This document shows positions 25,588 to 37,420 of a stretch of 64,000 nucleotides of DNA, piece by piece. The notes under the pieces were generated by a model. That model had not been told where the DNA came from. It did not search any database and worked only from the letters and a program-made list of their open reading frames with translations. The first letter of the stretch is position 1; the number at the start of each line of letters is the position of its first letter. Source of the DNA: Adenanthera pavonina (Eukaryota > Streptophyta > Magnoliopsida > Fabales > Fabaceae); contig JAIVEN010000010.1 of NCBI GenBank assembly GCA_026686845.1, positions 29,424,001-29,488,000 of the forward strand. The letters run 5' to 3'. A program made the translations under genes and the position numbers.

Positions 25588-25840
25588 TACATTGACCCCT
25601 AAACTTTTCAAAATTTCACTTTGATCCCTATATTTCTTGAAATTCAAATTTTATCCTTAAATTTTCTGAAATTTTAGTTTGGCCCCTAAATTTCCAGAAA
25701 TTACTCCAAAGCACCTGAACTTTCCACATTTTCACACTAGCCCTTAACTTTTAAAAATTACCTTTTTCCTCTATACTTTTCAAAATTTCACATCACCTCT
25801 TAAAATTCCCAAAAATACTGACTTTGCCCATTTTAAAATC
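25588..25840 (+). repeat. Degenerate tandem repeat, period about 29 bp, eight to nine units
   Basis: Units of the type TTGACCCCTAAACTTTTC followed by AAAATTTCAC recur at about 25591, 25621, 25650, 25679, 25708, 25737, 25763, 25791 and 25820. The steps are 28-30 bp with one of 26. The array lies in the untranslated leader between the primer-binding site and the gag start. Similar pyrimidine-rich phrases are frequent in plant retrotransposon noncoding regions. Confidence 0.75.
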
Positions 25841-25973
25841 TTCCTCCCAAATATACCCCTAAACATTTCCAAAACCTTTTGAAAACCTAAAACTTCAATT
25901 CTAGCCTCCCTAACCTACAAAATGCCTCCAAGATGCAAACCTATGCATGAAGTTGAGATTGAATGTAACACCT

Positions 25974-28544
25974 CTTTTATAGGCCAATTTATCATGTATT
26001 TAATTATTCTAAAATCTATTTATATCATAGTAAGATCTTGAATCACAATAAATGCCATAACAAAATTTTTCCAACTTTGGCACTATTCATTTAATCTAAT
26101 TTATTTATTCTGATTAAACTTTGAAAATTCATAACTAAATCAATAAAAATCGTATGCATGTGATTCAAGTCTCTATGCATAGCTTAAAACATTATTTACA
26201 TAGGAAAAATATCAATCAGAGCAATTACTTGGCCAATTTATACAGTAAATTTTGTGAATTTCTATTATTCATATGGTCAATTTCAGAAATTCCAGTTTTC
26301 TGGGCTAACTTTGAAAATTTACTATAAATCTTACACTCATCCTATTTGAGTGATCTTTAGACCACATGAAAGCTCTTTCTATCTAGTTTTTAAGCATAGA
26401 TAACCTTCATACTTTATACATCAACAAGCCCATACTATAGCATATTCGTTTGGTAGTGGTCAGAATGACCATTTGTATCCTTATACTTACAATACAAAAA
26501 TTGTAAGATATTTACATGACCATAATTCATCTTCATATCATGTCACACCTTAGCTAGAACTTAAAGAAATATTAAAATCTTGAAGAAACTTATTTATCAT
26601 CACATTTACCAATTTATGCAACGGATCAAAGCTCATAGCCGATACTTTAATTATCATGTTAATGGTCAAAGTCTTTCTCCTTTCCTTTCTCTTCCTTGCT
26701 AGTCTTGTCATTATTGCTACATATTCATGATTAATATTTGGGAGGGTGAGATTCAAATAATCTCAATAGTTAACACCCAACATGCCATCACATTATCACA
26801 TTAAACATAAAAATATCAAGATAACACATTTTGCATACCTTAACACATTTTGAAAGCATTATCACATTTGCGTCATATAAATTCATAAAATTTTTGGCAG
26901 AGTTTCGTTTTGACATATGAACATCCCAGGGTCTCAATGCCCCTCCAACAACTTAGCCAATACACATAAATCATCTCAAAACATCATTGCAATCATATGA
27001 CAAGGCATAAAACACATTGAAACAAACATGATAACATAATGCTAGTATGGGAAATTAACTACCTTATGATGCTCCCTTGCTTTCCAAACTTGGTCCACCA
27101 CTTTTTGAGCTTTCCACAACCTTCTTGAACCTATCCACATCATCATTGAACAATTTAGCCATTGGTTTTTCAGAATTACACAATACTTTATACACTAAAA
27201 CCCAAATTTTCCACATAGCTTTCCTTTGGTCTTTTTTTGTTCAACATACTTGTTCTTAAGGTTTTGAACCATGGGGAATCCATTTTTGAGGTCAAAATCA
27301 TGAAATTCCAACTCTAAATACCTCCCTTGTTCTGGCCAAAATTATCTCATAGTGATTAAAAAAAATTTCCTTCAAACCACTTCAAACCATCCATGGATTC
27401 ATGTTTCTAGTGTCTAGTCTATGCTTTCCCTTAAGTTTCATGGTCCAAAACTCATTCCTATACTAAAACCCAATTTGGCCAAAACCCTAAGGTGTAAAGG
27501 AAGAAAACTAAACCATAAATCATGCTTTGAAAACCATGGATAGTAAGCTTAGGGTAGTAACATATAAGCTTATCGATTTGTGTTTCAATTTTGCTTTGAC
27601 TCCTCTTCCTTTTCTTCCTCTTTTTCCCCTTCCTTTTCTTGCGTTTTCTTTCTCTGATTTAGCTACTGGTTCACACGTGAAAAAGAGGAAAGAAGGCAAT
27701 TAAATGACTTAACTAGGTGGTTAATAATATGGCTAATCATGGTTAATTAGCAAAAGTAATCATGCTTATTTTTTTGCTCCTTCTTTAAGAAGTTTGCCTT
27801 CAAATAATCATTAAATAATTAGGACAATTGGCTGCAGCAAATCACGCATGAGAGAGAGAAAAATGTGTCCAAAATTGTCCAATTTTCCTGATCTAGATAT
27901 ACCTCAATCCGTGTACTTTTTAATTGTACCGATAAAATCTTCTTTACAGTAATTTAGCATTTTTGGGATACAGGATTATTCTAATTTTATTTTTATATTT
28001 CTATAATTATTCTGCCCCAAATGGTATCTATGTATGGTCCATATCCAGACCCGGTTTCTTTTTAACTATCGGTAGGACTCACAGTTTATTTTATCGGTTT
28101 ACTATTATTTTTGGACACTCGACACTAATTATTTCTTTATTCTTAAACATTAACCCTCAGTGCCATATACCATTGGACTTATCTCGTCGAGAGCTTCGTT
28201 TTGATAGTAATTTTACATATTTACAAAATTACCCTTGACCTGAGATTTAATTTCTAAAACTTTCAGATCATTAGGTGTAATTTCCCCAAATTCATAAAAT
28301 TTGATTCAGTGTGCGCGTGCGAGTCCGCCGCCTCTTCTTCTTCATTCTCATCCTCTCTTTTTTTCTTTTTTTTCATTTTCTTCTTTTCCCCTTTTTTTTT
28401 CAAAAATAAAATAGTCATTTTTTTATTTTTTCTTCTTATCGAGATAATTGATCTCTTTACCTTATTTTATGTAAAATGATGTTTGTTCATTTTTACAAAA
28501 TTCCTATATATTTCTACATATTTTAGCTTTTTTGGGATGTTACA
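25974..28544. mobile_element. Solo LTR (Ty3/Gypsy type) with perfect 5-bp target duplication
   Basis: Begins TGTAACACCTC and ends GGGATGTTACA, the TG...CA terminal pair of many plant Ty3/Gypsy LTRs; the ends are imperfectly inverted. It is flanked on both sides by TTGAA (25969-25973 and 28545-28549). Length is 2,571 bp. It contains no gag or pol frames, so it is a solo LTR left by recombination between two LTRs, or less likely a noncoding element. It interrupts the gag-like frame of the host retrotransposon, and removing it with one copy of TTGAA leaves that frame uninterrupted across the site. Orientation is not determined with confidence. Confidence 0.88.
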
Positions 28545-28549
28545 TTGAA

Positions 28550-28703
28550 GAATTAAGAAATCGAGTTCAACAATTACAAAAGCTTGTGAATGTCCAACAA
28601 GTCCAGTTGGACGGGCAAGGAAGGCAAAGAGAAGAAGATTCGGATATTAGTGACACTCTATCATATGGTAACCACTGTCCTCAAAGACCAATAGTTCGCA
28701 ACA
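28550..28703 (+). pseudogene. gag-like frame of the host retrotransposon, second part
   Basis: Continuation of the frame opened at 25922. The reading frame contains ELRNRVQQLQKLVNV and a Glu/Asp-rich stretch (REEDSDISD). Heptad-like spacing of Leu/Val suggests a coiled coil, typical of gag N-termini. It runs into a new LTR-like start (TGTTGGGAATTTC) at 28704 and has no C-terminal gag or zinc knuckle. Confidence 0.5.
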
Positions 28704-30770
28704 TGTTGGGAATTTCACTATACACGCAGCGGAAAAACTATAAGAAATTTCCTCTCATTGATCCGTCAACATTGTTTAGATTGAAATGTAGAAAAAGAAT
28801 TTACCTCCGGTGCGTCTCTTGGTGTTCTTTTTCATTTCGTTGGACCCTAGGAACTAACACGATTAGTCAGTTTCCTGTACCGGTATCCACATGAACGGTG
28901 TGTCCAACTTGAACGGCATGCTAGCACCTCTGGTGGTGATGTTCGTACAATTCCATGCAATTCCGTACAAGTCTATATGATTCCATACAAGTACGTACGC
29001 CTTCGCTTTTTGTCCATACTTCTGTATCCTTGTCTATATCAATATATAGATAGGATTGGTATTTATTTAATTTAAATCAATAATTTAAACTAAATCAAAT
29101 ATTAATTAAATAGATTAGTTTGAATTTAAATCTATCTAATAGATTAAATTTAAACTAACTATATGATATATATCCAAAATCAAATCTAGATTTAATTTAT
29201 CATATAAATCAAATTTAGATTATTAGTTTAAATTCAAATTTGGAATCCAATCTAAATCAAATTTTGATTATGACATTAGTTTAAATTTAAATCTATCATA
29301 TAGAATTAAATTTAAAATAATTAATTTGAATTAATTTGAACAATATATATATATATTTCAAAATATATATCAAGTATATAATATATCTGTAACATCTCTA
29401 AAATATTAGATAACTAAAAATGTATAAGAAATTTGCAAAAACGGGTAGACACCGTTTTCCAGCTTGAAACACCCTCACACCAAGAAAATTGGCATGTGGC
29501 CCGACCCAACCTGGGATGGCTTGGTGCTTCACCAAGCTGGGACCAGGTCAATATCAGGCCGGATTTGGTCCGATATAAAAATAAACCATAAAAAAATAAT
29601 TTCATTTCATTTCTAATAAAAAATACTTAATTTCATTTAAAATATATTTTTATAAGAAATAATATTGGACTAAAAGGTAACATTTATCAAAATTTTAAAT
29701 ACTCGACAATTATACATTTTATATTTTTAAATAAAATTAAGTTAAGAAATGAATTTAAAATTTGAAATAGAATTAAATATTAGAATAATAAAATGTATCT
29801 ATCATAATTATAATATTAATTTATTATATGATGCTATGAAGGAAAAAATAATTATATAAAATTATTCAATCTTTTTTTACAAATAAAGAGAAAGGAGGAA
29901 ATTGAAAAAAAAAACATATACCGGGTCGAGTCAGTACAGACCTGTGACTTGCTTGTGGCTCAGCCTGGCTCAGCTCTCTTCTGGCCAGGTCCTCTTTTCA
30001 TTTTAAATTTTTTTCTTTTTTTGGCTTGACCCGAAATAACCAAAACATACAAGGTCGACCTGGCCACGAGCCACATTAAACAACCCTAATATTAGTTATT
30101 ATTTTATTACTTATAATAATGTTAAATGATGAATATTAAGCCCTCATATATTGTGAGTTTTATAATATCTTAATAATTTGTAAAATTTTTAGTATCTAAT
30201 TATTTTACTTTTGAAGTATAAATTACTCGACATGTTGTTTGACATGTGTCATTGGTTATACAATTATCTTTTCACTCATTTAAATGTTCTATGCACCATA
30301 TAAAAAATTCATATTATATGACTTATTTAATTTGACATATTTTACTTGGTAGTACAAAATTCTATTAGTACTATATTCAATAATACAAAAATAATTGAAA
30401 GCTACTCCAGAAGAGCCAATATAATATTATCAAGGAAAACAAAAATTGAAAATTAACAATGCAATATATTCACTTAAATTTCATAAAAACTTATTAAGTT
30501 TTAATATATTCGCAGAAATAAATATAATATTGAGACAACAAATGAAAGAAATACTGAGTATATTTATATTACAAGAACTATCTCAAATAAAAATGTGTAT
30601 AGGAAACATTACCTACATTTTTCTCTGGTTTATATTACACATATGTTAATATAATTGAATCATATGTCATTATAGATAAGAAGTTCACAAATCACAATAT
30701 GATTCTCATTTAGCATAGCTGGATAGGCCATTTTGAATCAATTATGATGTGAAAAATAATTAAAAATTTG
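28704..30770. other. Possible further LTR and GC-rich repeat, no gene
   Basis: At 28704 TGTTGGGAATTTCAC followed by CACGCAGCGGAAAAAC is typical of the first bases of a plant LTR, so a further element probably begins here. No matching end or target duplication was found. The segments 29440-29580 and 29920-30080 contain paired words such as GGCCAGGTC and CGGGTCGAGTCAG, and the second ends CAACCCTA. These look like repeat DNA, perhaps the end of a hAT-like element. Very AT-rich DNA lies between and after. Confidence 0.35.
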
Positions 30771-30880
30771 TGTCGATTTGAATTGAAGAGCCAAAAAATT
30801 CTTCAATCTAATAGTTTTCATGTGTCGCTTATTCTCAAGGGAAATTGATTATTTGATCATCACCAATAAAAATTGAGAGT

Positions 30881-32477
30881 TGTTAGATATGCTGGCTTCT
30901 CAAAGGGGGGGATGAATTGGGAAAATTAAAATTTTCTACAAAAGTCAAGAGTGTTATGAAGACAAAAGAGACAGTAAAATAGAGTGTTAAGGAATAGTAA
31001 TATAAAAGCAATAAAAGAGAAGGGAAGACACATATGTTTATCCTGATTTGATCTTTCTATCTTGATCTACGTCTTGTCCCTAAGCAACTACTTGCAATTG
31101 TCTTAGTACAACTTGATGCTCTGTTCTTAGAGTTTACAATCTCACTTTTTGCACTCTAACTAAGTACTTCCCAAATCCCTTGTGATATCCTCTCACAAGA
31201 AAATCTTCTTCCAGATGAAGATAAGATTGATTACAAAGAATGAACTCTCTAATTTAGAATGTATATAAAAGTTGAAGTGTAGAAAAATGAAGTATGTGAG
31301 AGTAAGAGACAGAGTTTCAGTATATACAATGTAAATTCGTTACTCACAACTTCAAATGAAGTTCTATTTATAGATTTAAGTCTTAACTATATGTTAGAGA
31401 CAAAATCTATCCGTTAGAGACGTTACCCAATGGTTACTCTGAAAAACTATCCGTTCACCAACAGCATTTAATGCTTCTGACACTCAAAGTTTGAATTTTA
31501 GTTAGTCAACAGACGAATTTCACAAATATCGAAAGTTAAAGACTTTAATGTTGAACTTCAAAATTCGTCTATTATGAAGCAAAGTTCAAATTTTCATCTT
31601 TGAAAAATATTTTTATGTTGGAATATACGAATTTTCAAGTTAAAGTTCTTATGATAAATGTGAACAGTTGTCCCATATTGCAACAATGCATTCGAAGTTC
31701 GAATTTTTGTGCCTAAAATTCGTCTGTCAGTGGGCAGCTCAATAAGGCACAATAGTTCATCTTTTTAAAATTCAAATTTTCAATATTCAAAGTTTATCTG
31801 TCAAAGAGAGCTCTTATCAGACTTAGTTCAAAGTTCGAATTTCTGAATATCAATATTCGTATGTCAATAGATTATCATAGTAGACTTACAAGCTTTGTTT
31901 CTAAAATTCGAATTTTCAAAATCAAAGTTCATCTGTCAGTGAGCTAATTTTGGACTCTTTTTAAACTTCACTTTCAGATAAACTTTGACATATCCTCAGA
32001 CAAATTTTTCATTTTTATGAATTGTGTTTTATCAGAAATTCGAATTTTCAAAACTCAAAGTTCGTCTGTCAGAGAAGGTTCTCATCAAACTCATGTCAAA
32101 GTTCAAATTTCTGCACTCAAAATTCATCTGTCAGAAGAATCTCTTTTTCTGACTAACTTATTTTCAATTCGAAATTCGAATTTTAAAAACTAAAGTTTGA
32201 ATTTTCAAAGTAATAGATCAGCTTTAACACTTTAAAATTCGTCCGTTAGTAGGTTTTTTTCAAATATTTCATGAATTATCATAGAATCATATTTCTAAAT
32301 CATTATTTTGCAAGCTCAAAGTCTTTTACTCAAATTAAACATAGTTAGAAATCTTATATCTAATCTTGTGCTGATTTTACTTGGATTTCTCCATTTGTAA
32401 TCTTCCATGCACCTTTAATATCTTCTTTCCAAGCTTTAGAAGGTTGGTTTGAAATAATCAAAACACTTGATTCAACA
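30881..32477. mobile_element. Noncoding LTR-type element (copy B), nested in the copia element, perfect 5-bp target duplication
   Basis: Begins TGTTAGATATGC and ends GATTCAACA, with AGAGT immediately before (30876-30880) and after (32478-32482). Length is 1,597 bp with no meaningful open frame. The host integrase frame continues across the site once the element and one AGAGT are taken out, which confirms the boundaries. Inside, variants of AAATTCGTCTGTCAG occur at about 31560, 31715, 31789, 31852, 31923, 32056, 32118 and 32234, plus one inverted copy at about 31505. Steps are about 62-74 bp or roughly double that, suggesting decayed tandem units. It is probably a solo LTR; a small nonautonomous element is the alternative. 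It is related to 9775-11400. Confidence 0.88.
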
Positions 32478-35400
32478 AGAGTGAACTAATAATTTTTGCG
32501 AAATGTATACAAGGCGATATTTGTGAGTCAATCCACCCACCATGTGGACCATTTAGGTATTTTCTAATTTTAATCGATACATCAACAGGACAGTCACATG
32601 TTTGTTTATTATCAACTCGGAACTAGACATTTGTGAGATTGCTTGCCCAATTAATTCAATTTTAAGAGCACATTTTCTTGAATATTCAATTAAGAAAATA
32701 CGCTTTTAACAATGTTTATGAGTTTATATCTCAAATTTTCAATGATTAATGTATGTCTATTGGGATTAAGATTGAACATTTTATAGCATATGTTCATACA
32801 CAAAATGGACTTGTAGAATTATTTATCAAATGTTTAAAATTCATTATAAGATCATTACTTATGAGATCAAAACACTTAATCTTCACTTGAGGCATACAAA
32901 CCTATATGCTGCAGCATTAATTTGCATCAGGCCAACAAATTATCATAAATACTTCAATTTACAAATGGTTTTTTGTCAAGAACCTAATATTTCTCACCTA
33001 AGGGTTTTTGGGTATGCAATTTATGTTCCAATTACTCTACCACAACGTACTAAGATGGGATCACAAAGAAAGTTAAGAATATATGTTGGATATGAATCTC
33101 CGTCAATAATAAAATATCTTGAACAATCAATAAGAGATTTATTTATATCACAATTTGCATATTGTCATTTTGACAAATAAATTTTGCAACACTGAGAGAA
33201 AATAGCAGTTGGAAAAGGAAATTAGTTGGAATGAATTATTATTATCCCATCTTGATTCTAATACAAAACAATGTGAATAAGAAATTTAAAGGATAATTCA
33301 ATTACAAAGTTTAGCAAATCAATTGTCAAAAGTGTTTACTGACCCACAAGGAGTGACTAAATTATATGTATCAGCTGCTAATGTTCCAATAAAAAGTTGA
33401 TGTCCTTGTTAGATAATCAAAATTTAAAGCACACATAAAATGTGATAAACCCATCAGTTCCAAAGATAAAAATCCTCAAGAAAGAAAAGGAGTTAAAAAA
33501 AAAGATGACCCAATCGAAGATTTGGTAACTCTAGAAGAACTCTTAGATATAATTAAAGTTTCTATTCTAGAAGAAACTCAAGTATCTAAGATTTGTAAAA
33601 ATAATAATATCTCAATAAATTATGTTATAAATAGAATGCAATGGAATTGAAATAAAATCAATGTTGATGATAATTTCACATATAATGTAGCACGCTATAT
33701 AACATATGACAATGAGGATCAAGAACCAAATTCTGTTAAAGAATGTAGGCAAAGAGATTATTGGCCAAAATTGAAAGAAGTAATTGAGGTAGAACTAAAT
33801 GCACTTGCAAAATGAAAAATTTCTGAACTTGTAGTCCACACACCTGAAGGTATGAAGCCAGCAAAACAAAAAGTTTTTGAACCTGTAGTTCGCACACCTT
33901 CAGGTGTGAAGTAAGTTAGATATAAATGGGTCTTTGAGCGAAAACGAAATGAGGATGGTTAAATAGCAAGATATACGGCACGACTTGTTGTTCAAGGGTT
34001 TTCACAAAGACCTCGCATTGATTTTGGAGAGACATATTCACTTGTGATGGATGCAACTACTTTTCGTTATCTAATTAATCAGATAATATAGGAAAAACTT
34101 GATTTGCATCTAGTGGATGTTATTACAATCAATTTATATGGCTCACTTGATAATGACAACTATATGAAACTACCTGAAGGATTTAACTTATCTGAAACAT
34201 AAAATTCAGGTTCACAAGTAAACTCTCAATCAAACTAAATAAATTCCTTTACGGATTACAGCGATCAAGAAGCATGTGTTATAATCATCTTAGTGAATAT
34301 TTGTTGAATGAATAGTATAAAAGTGATCTTATTTGTCCATGTATCTTCATGAAAAGATCTGGAAATGAGTTTGTTATAATTGCAGTATATGGCGATAATT
34401 TAAACAATATTCTGACCTCTAAAGAGCTCCCAAAAGCTATGAATTGCTTAAAGAAAGAATTTGAAATGAATGATTTAGGAAGAACCAAATTTGGCCTTTG
34501 TTTGTAGATTGAGTATTTAAATAATAAGATTTTTGCATATCAAGAAGCCTATATAACAAAGGTGTTAAAATGGTTTTATATGAAATAAGTCACATCCATT
34601 ATGCATTGCAATGGTTGTAAGGTCACTAAATGTGAACAAAAATCCTTTTAGACCTTGAAAAAATGATGAAAAATTACTTGGTCCTAAAATATTATATCTC
34701 AATGCAATCGGAGTACTCCTATATCTTGCTAGTTATATACGACCAAATATATCATTTGCCTTTAATTTATTACTACGGTATAGTTCTTCACCTAAAGAAA
34801 ATATTGGACTAGGGTTAAGCATATACTTCACTACCTTGAATGTGCCATGGATATATGTTTATTTTATTCTAGTGAACCCAAGTCAAACTTGATTAGTTAT
34901 ACAGATGTATAATATTTGTCTGACCCTCATAATAGTTGATTACAACTGGCTATGTATTTACATTTAATGGAACCTTGAGGATACACTTGGTTGAGAGCTT
35001 TGATTCAACATATAGAAGAGACTTGTGGTTTATTTTTAGGAAAAATGATCCCAACAATCTTATATGAAGATAATACTACATGTATTTTCCAAGCAAAGGG
35101 GGGTACATTAAAGAAGATACGATAAAACATATTTCACCAAAATTCTTCTTCACTCATGATCTTAAAATGAATGGTGACATAGACATTCGGCAAATTCACG
35201 CATATGAGAACCTAACAGACTTATTTACCAAGATGTTTTATACTACATTATTTGAGAAACTCATGTATAATAGTGGGCTTCGCCGACTCAATGATCTCAA
35301 TTGATAAACGCAATGTACTCTTTTTCCCTTAATTGTGGTTTTTCCCATTGAGTTTTTCTAATAAGATTTTTAACGAGGCAGTATTTGATGCCGATAAATA

Positions 35401-35493
35401 ATGATATACTCTTTTTTTCACTAGATTTTTATCTTATATGGTTTTTCCTAATAAGTTTTTTTAACGAGGCACATTCTTTAATCATGGACATCC

Positions 35494-35503
35494 AAAAAAG
35501 GAG
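35494..35503 (+). promoter_or_regulatory. Polypurine tract of the copia element
   Basis: AAAAAAGGAG lies about 190 bp after the RNase H end, following the usual copia tail phrase (TTTTTAACGAGGC at about 35457-35470). Second-strand DNA priming starts at such tracts, so the 3' LTR should begin at about 35504. Confidence 0.6.
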
Positions 35504-35830
35504 TATTATAAAGATTTTGAATGTTCATATAAAATATTCTCAATCTAGGATGGAGTTATGTAGAATGTAGCAGCGCCATCATTGAAGAGGCAACACGTAA
35601 GTGGATGGGCCTATATTTTACCAAAAACATAAGCGGATAGGCCCACATGCATAATTAAGCCTTCGTCCAAACCCACCCCAACATTATTCTCGCTATGTGG
35701 CTCGTTAATTGTAATGCTTTTTAACCTTTTTTGATAAGCCCGTTAATTGTAACGGTCAGCAAAACTTTTTGCAGTAGTTGAGACTTTGAAGAGCATGTGG
35801 ATGGTAATCTTGGCCGTTCACATTTATTAA

Positions 35831-36942
35831 CTCCCACTCTCACTGGGGTTCAAAATTAGACACTTAAATTTATATATTTAAATTATTTTTATTGAATCAA
35901 ATCAAATTTTGAAGTGAATTTTAAATTTAAAAATAAATTAAGAAGGTTAATAACAAAAGTTTTATTATAAGTAATACCTAAAAAAATCTACTAGTACTAA
36001 TTTGATTGGAATAAAGTATTTTAAGATATTTTGATGACATCAACAATTTTTTTTGGTAAAGATGACATTAATAGTGTTAATAGCATTGCTTAAGTTAATT
36101 ACATTTATTTATTGGAATACGTAAATTATGTGTTAACAGTGTTAATAACAATACTCAAGTACTTTTTTTTTTGGGCAAAATATAAAATGCCAACCAGCAA
36201 TGACTAATTTTTTTTAAGCCACTGAGAAGAAAAGGTAGATGCTTCCAATTAAGTTTGTTTTATGTACAAAACAATTAAACTCTCAATTACTTATTTAAGA
36301 GGTAAAAATCTCTATTACTCATGTTAATATGAGTTGGTAAAGGAAATCAATACTTTTAAAATTGATTGTTAAAGACTATGCAAATTATAATTAAATTATA
36401 CGATTTTTCCAATAATCACAAAGATGGAATCCTGCAACCAAAAGGAAAAAAAAAAATCCTACTCGTGCTTTGTTAAATTACTGCTTATAATCTCTGAAGT
36501 TATATTATGATAGAAATTAAAAAAAATACTTTTAATATAGAAAATAGTATTTTGTTAAAAAAGGCTAATGATAACTTATTCATATACTAGTATATTTTTT
36601 TAGAAGATTTTTATTTTTTGAAATAATTAACCCTTAATTTTATAAATTTTAAATACCGAAGTATCATTTTCCCGATAAAAGAATTAAGAATGCTAGAGAG
36701 AGAAAGATGGTTTCATGGGTTGTCTTACATATTCCTGTTTGTTTGTTTTTAATGCAAAGTTATATGTTAATTATGTAATTAAATTTATCTTTTTTAAAAA
36801 TTACCCTCCATTAATTATGTATGAGAGATTAAATATATTAGTTAATATTAAATTAAATCTGAATAATTTAAAAAAAAATTAAAATATAAGACAGCTTAAT
36901 AAGATTTAACTAAATAAATTTACTTTTCCTAATATCGAAGTA
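35831..36942. other. AT-rich DNA, nothing recognised
   Basis: Long A and T runs and no plausible frame. The boundary with the decayed copia LTR upstream is not sharp. Confidence 0.4.
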
Positions 36943-37225
36943 CTCCCTCTGGTCCAAAATATAAGGGATTGTCTAGAACCTTTTTTTTTCCAAAATATAA
37001 GGTGTTATGTAATATTTAGTAGTAATTTGTCTTTTTTGCCTCTATTCATTGATGACCAGTCTCATAATTTGTAATGGAAAAGAGTGGAAACAATTTTAAT
37101 TATTGGTAATTAATAAGGGTAAAAATGGGATGTTTAGTTTTTTTTGAGAAATTTAAGAGTGTAACCATCTTTTCTTAATATGCGTGAAGTGGTTGAAAAT
37201 TCCTTATATTTTGGACCGGAGGGAG
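36943..37225. mobile_element. Stowaway-like MITE
   Basis: The 283 bp element has terminal inverted repeats of about 24 bp with one mismatch: left CTCCCTCTGGTCCAAAATAT, right (inverted) CTCCCTCCGGTCCAAAATAT. TA flanks both sides (36941-36942 and 37226-37227). CTCCCTCYG ends with a TA target are diagnostic of Tc1/mariner-derived Stowaway MITEs. It is noncoding. Confidence 0.88.
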
Positions 37226-37420
37226 TAGTTTTTTTCCTTATAAATGGAAATGGAATGGAAGGTAATATTATATTTCAATATATATATATATATATATATT
37301 AGTTGGACAACCTCTCTAGAATTTCAAGATGGCACGTAGAAGATTTACCCCAAAAAGACAAATAAATCTCTATTAAAAAAAAAGTTACCTGACTAATCCG
37401 TAAATGATTGAACTAATTGT

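Larger units (their letters stand above)
25100..25973 (+). mobile_element. 5' part of an LTR retrotransposon: LTR end, primer-binding site, leader, gag start
   Basis: TGGTATTAGAGCC at 25181-25193 differs by one base from the usual initiator-Met tRNA primer-binding site (TGGTATCAGAGCC). It lies three bases after TGTACCA, a plausible LTR end at 25177. About 740 bp of leader follows, including a 29-bp tandem array, then an ATG at 25922 opening a gag-like frame (MPPRCKPMHEVEIE). The frame is cut by the solo LTR at 25974 and resumes at 28550 with a coiled-coil-like stretch (ELRNRVQQLQKLVNVQQ) to about 28690. No protease, RT or integrase of this host is seen, so the element is truncated. The 5' LTR start was not located. 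Ty3/Gypsy is the more likely class, by inference. Confidence 0.6.
30771..35830 (+). mobile_element. Decayed Ty1/copia retrotransposon, interrupted by a nested element
   Basis: Host parts are about 30771-30880 and 32483-35830. Visible in order: end of the pre-integrase domain (SQGKLII, 30834 onward), integrase core (QGDIC at about 32512-32526, HPPCGPFRYFLILIDTS near 32540-32585, HTQNGLVE near 32796), integrase C-terminal part (EPNISHLRVFGYA, 32980-33018), reverse transcriptase (YKWVFERKRNEDG near 33930, RLVVQGFSQR near 33980, YGDN in place of YVDD near 34390) and RNase H (YEDNTTC near 35060, then KHISPKFFFTHDL). Many stops and frame shifts break it, so it is inactive. After the RNase H end at 35304, a purine run AAAAAAGGAG (35494-35503) is the polypurine tract and a decayed 3' LTR follows from about 35504. 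No 5' LTR was found in the window. Confidence 0.88.

Noticed and set aside
28532..28894. 120-codon frame as an independent gene
   Set aside because: Its first part is the second half of a retrotransposon gag-like frame cut by a solo LTR, and its end runs into another LTR-like start.
31495..32250. CRISPR-like array (repeated word with regular spacing)
   Set aside because: The repeats are degenerate, the spacers are related to each other, and the block lies inside an LTR-type element of a plant nuclear genome.
30771..35830. Intact, potentially active copia element
   Set aside because: Many stops and frame shifts across integrase, RT and RNase H, YGDN in place of YVDD, and a nested insertion.
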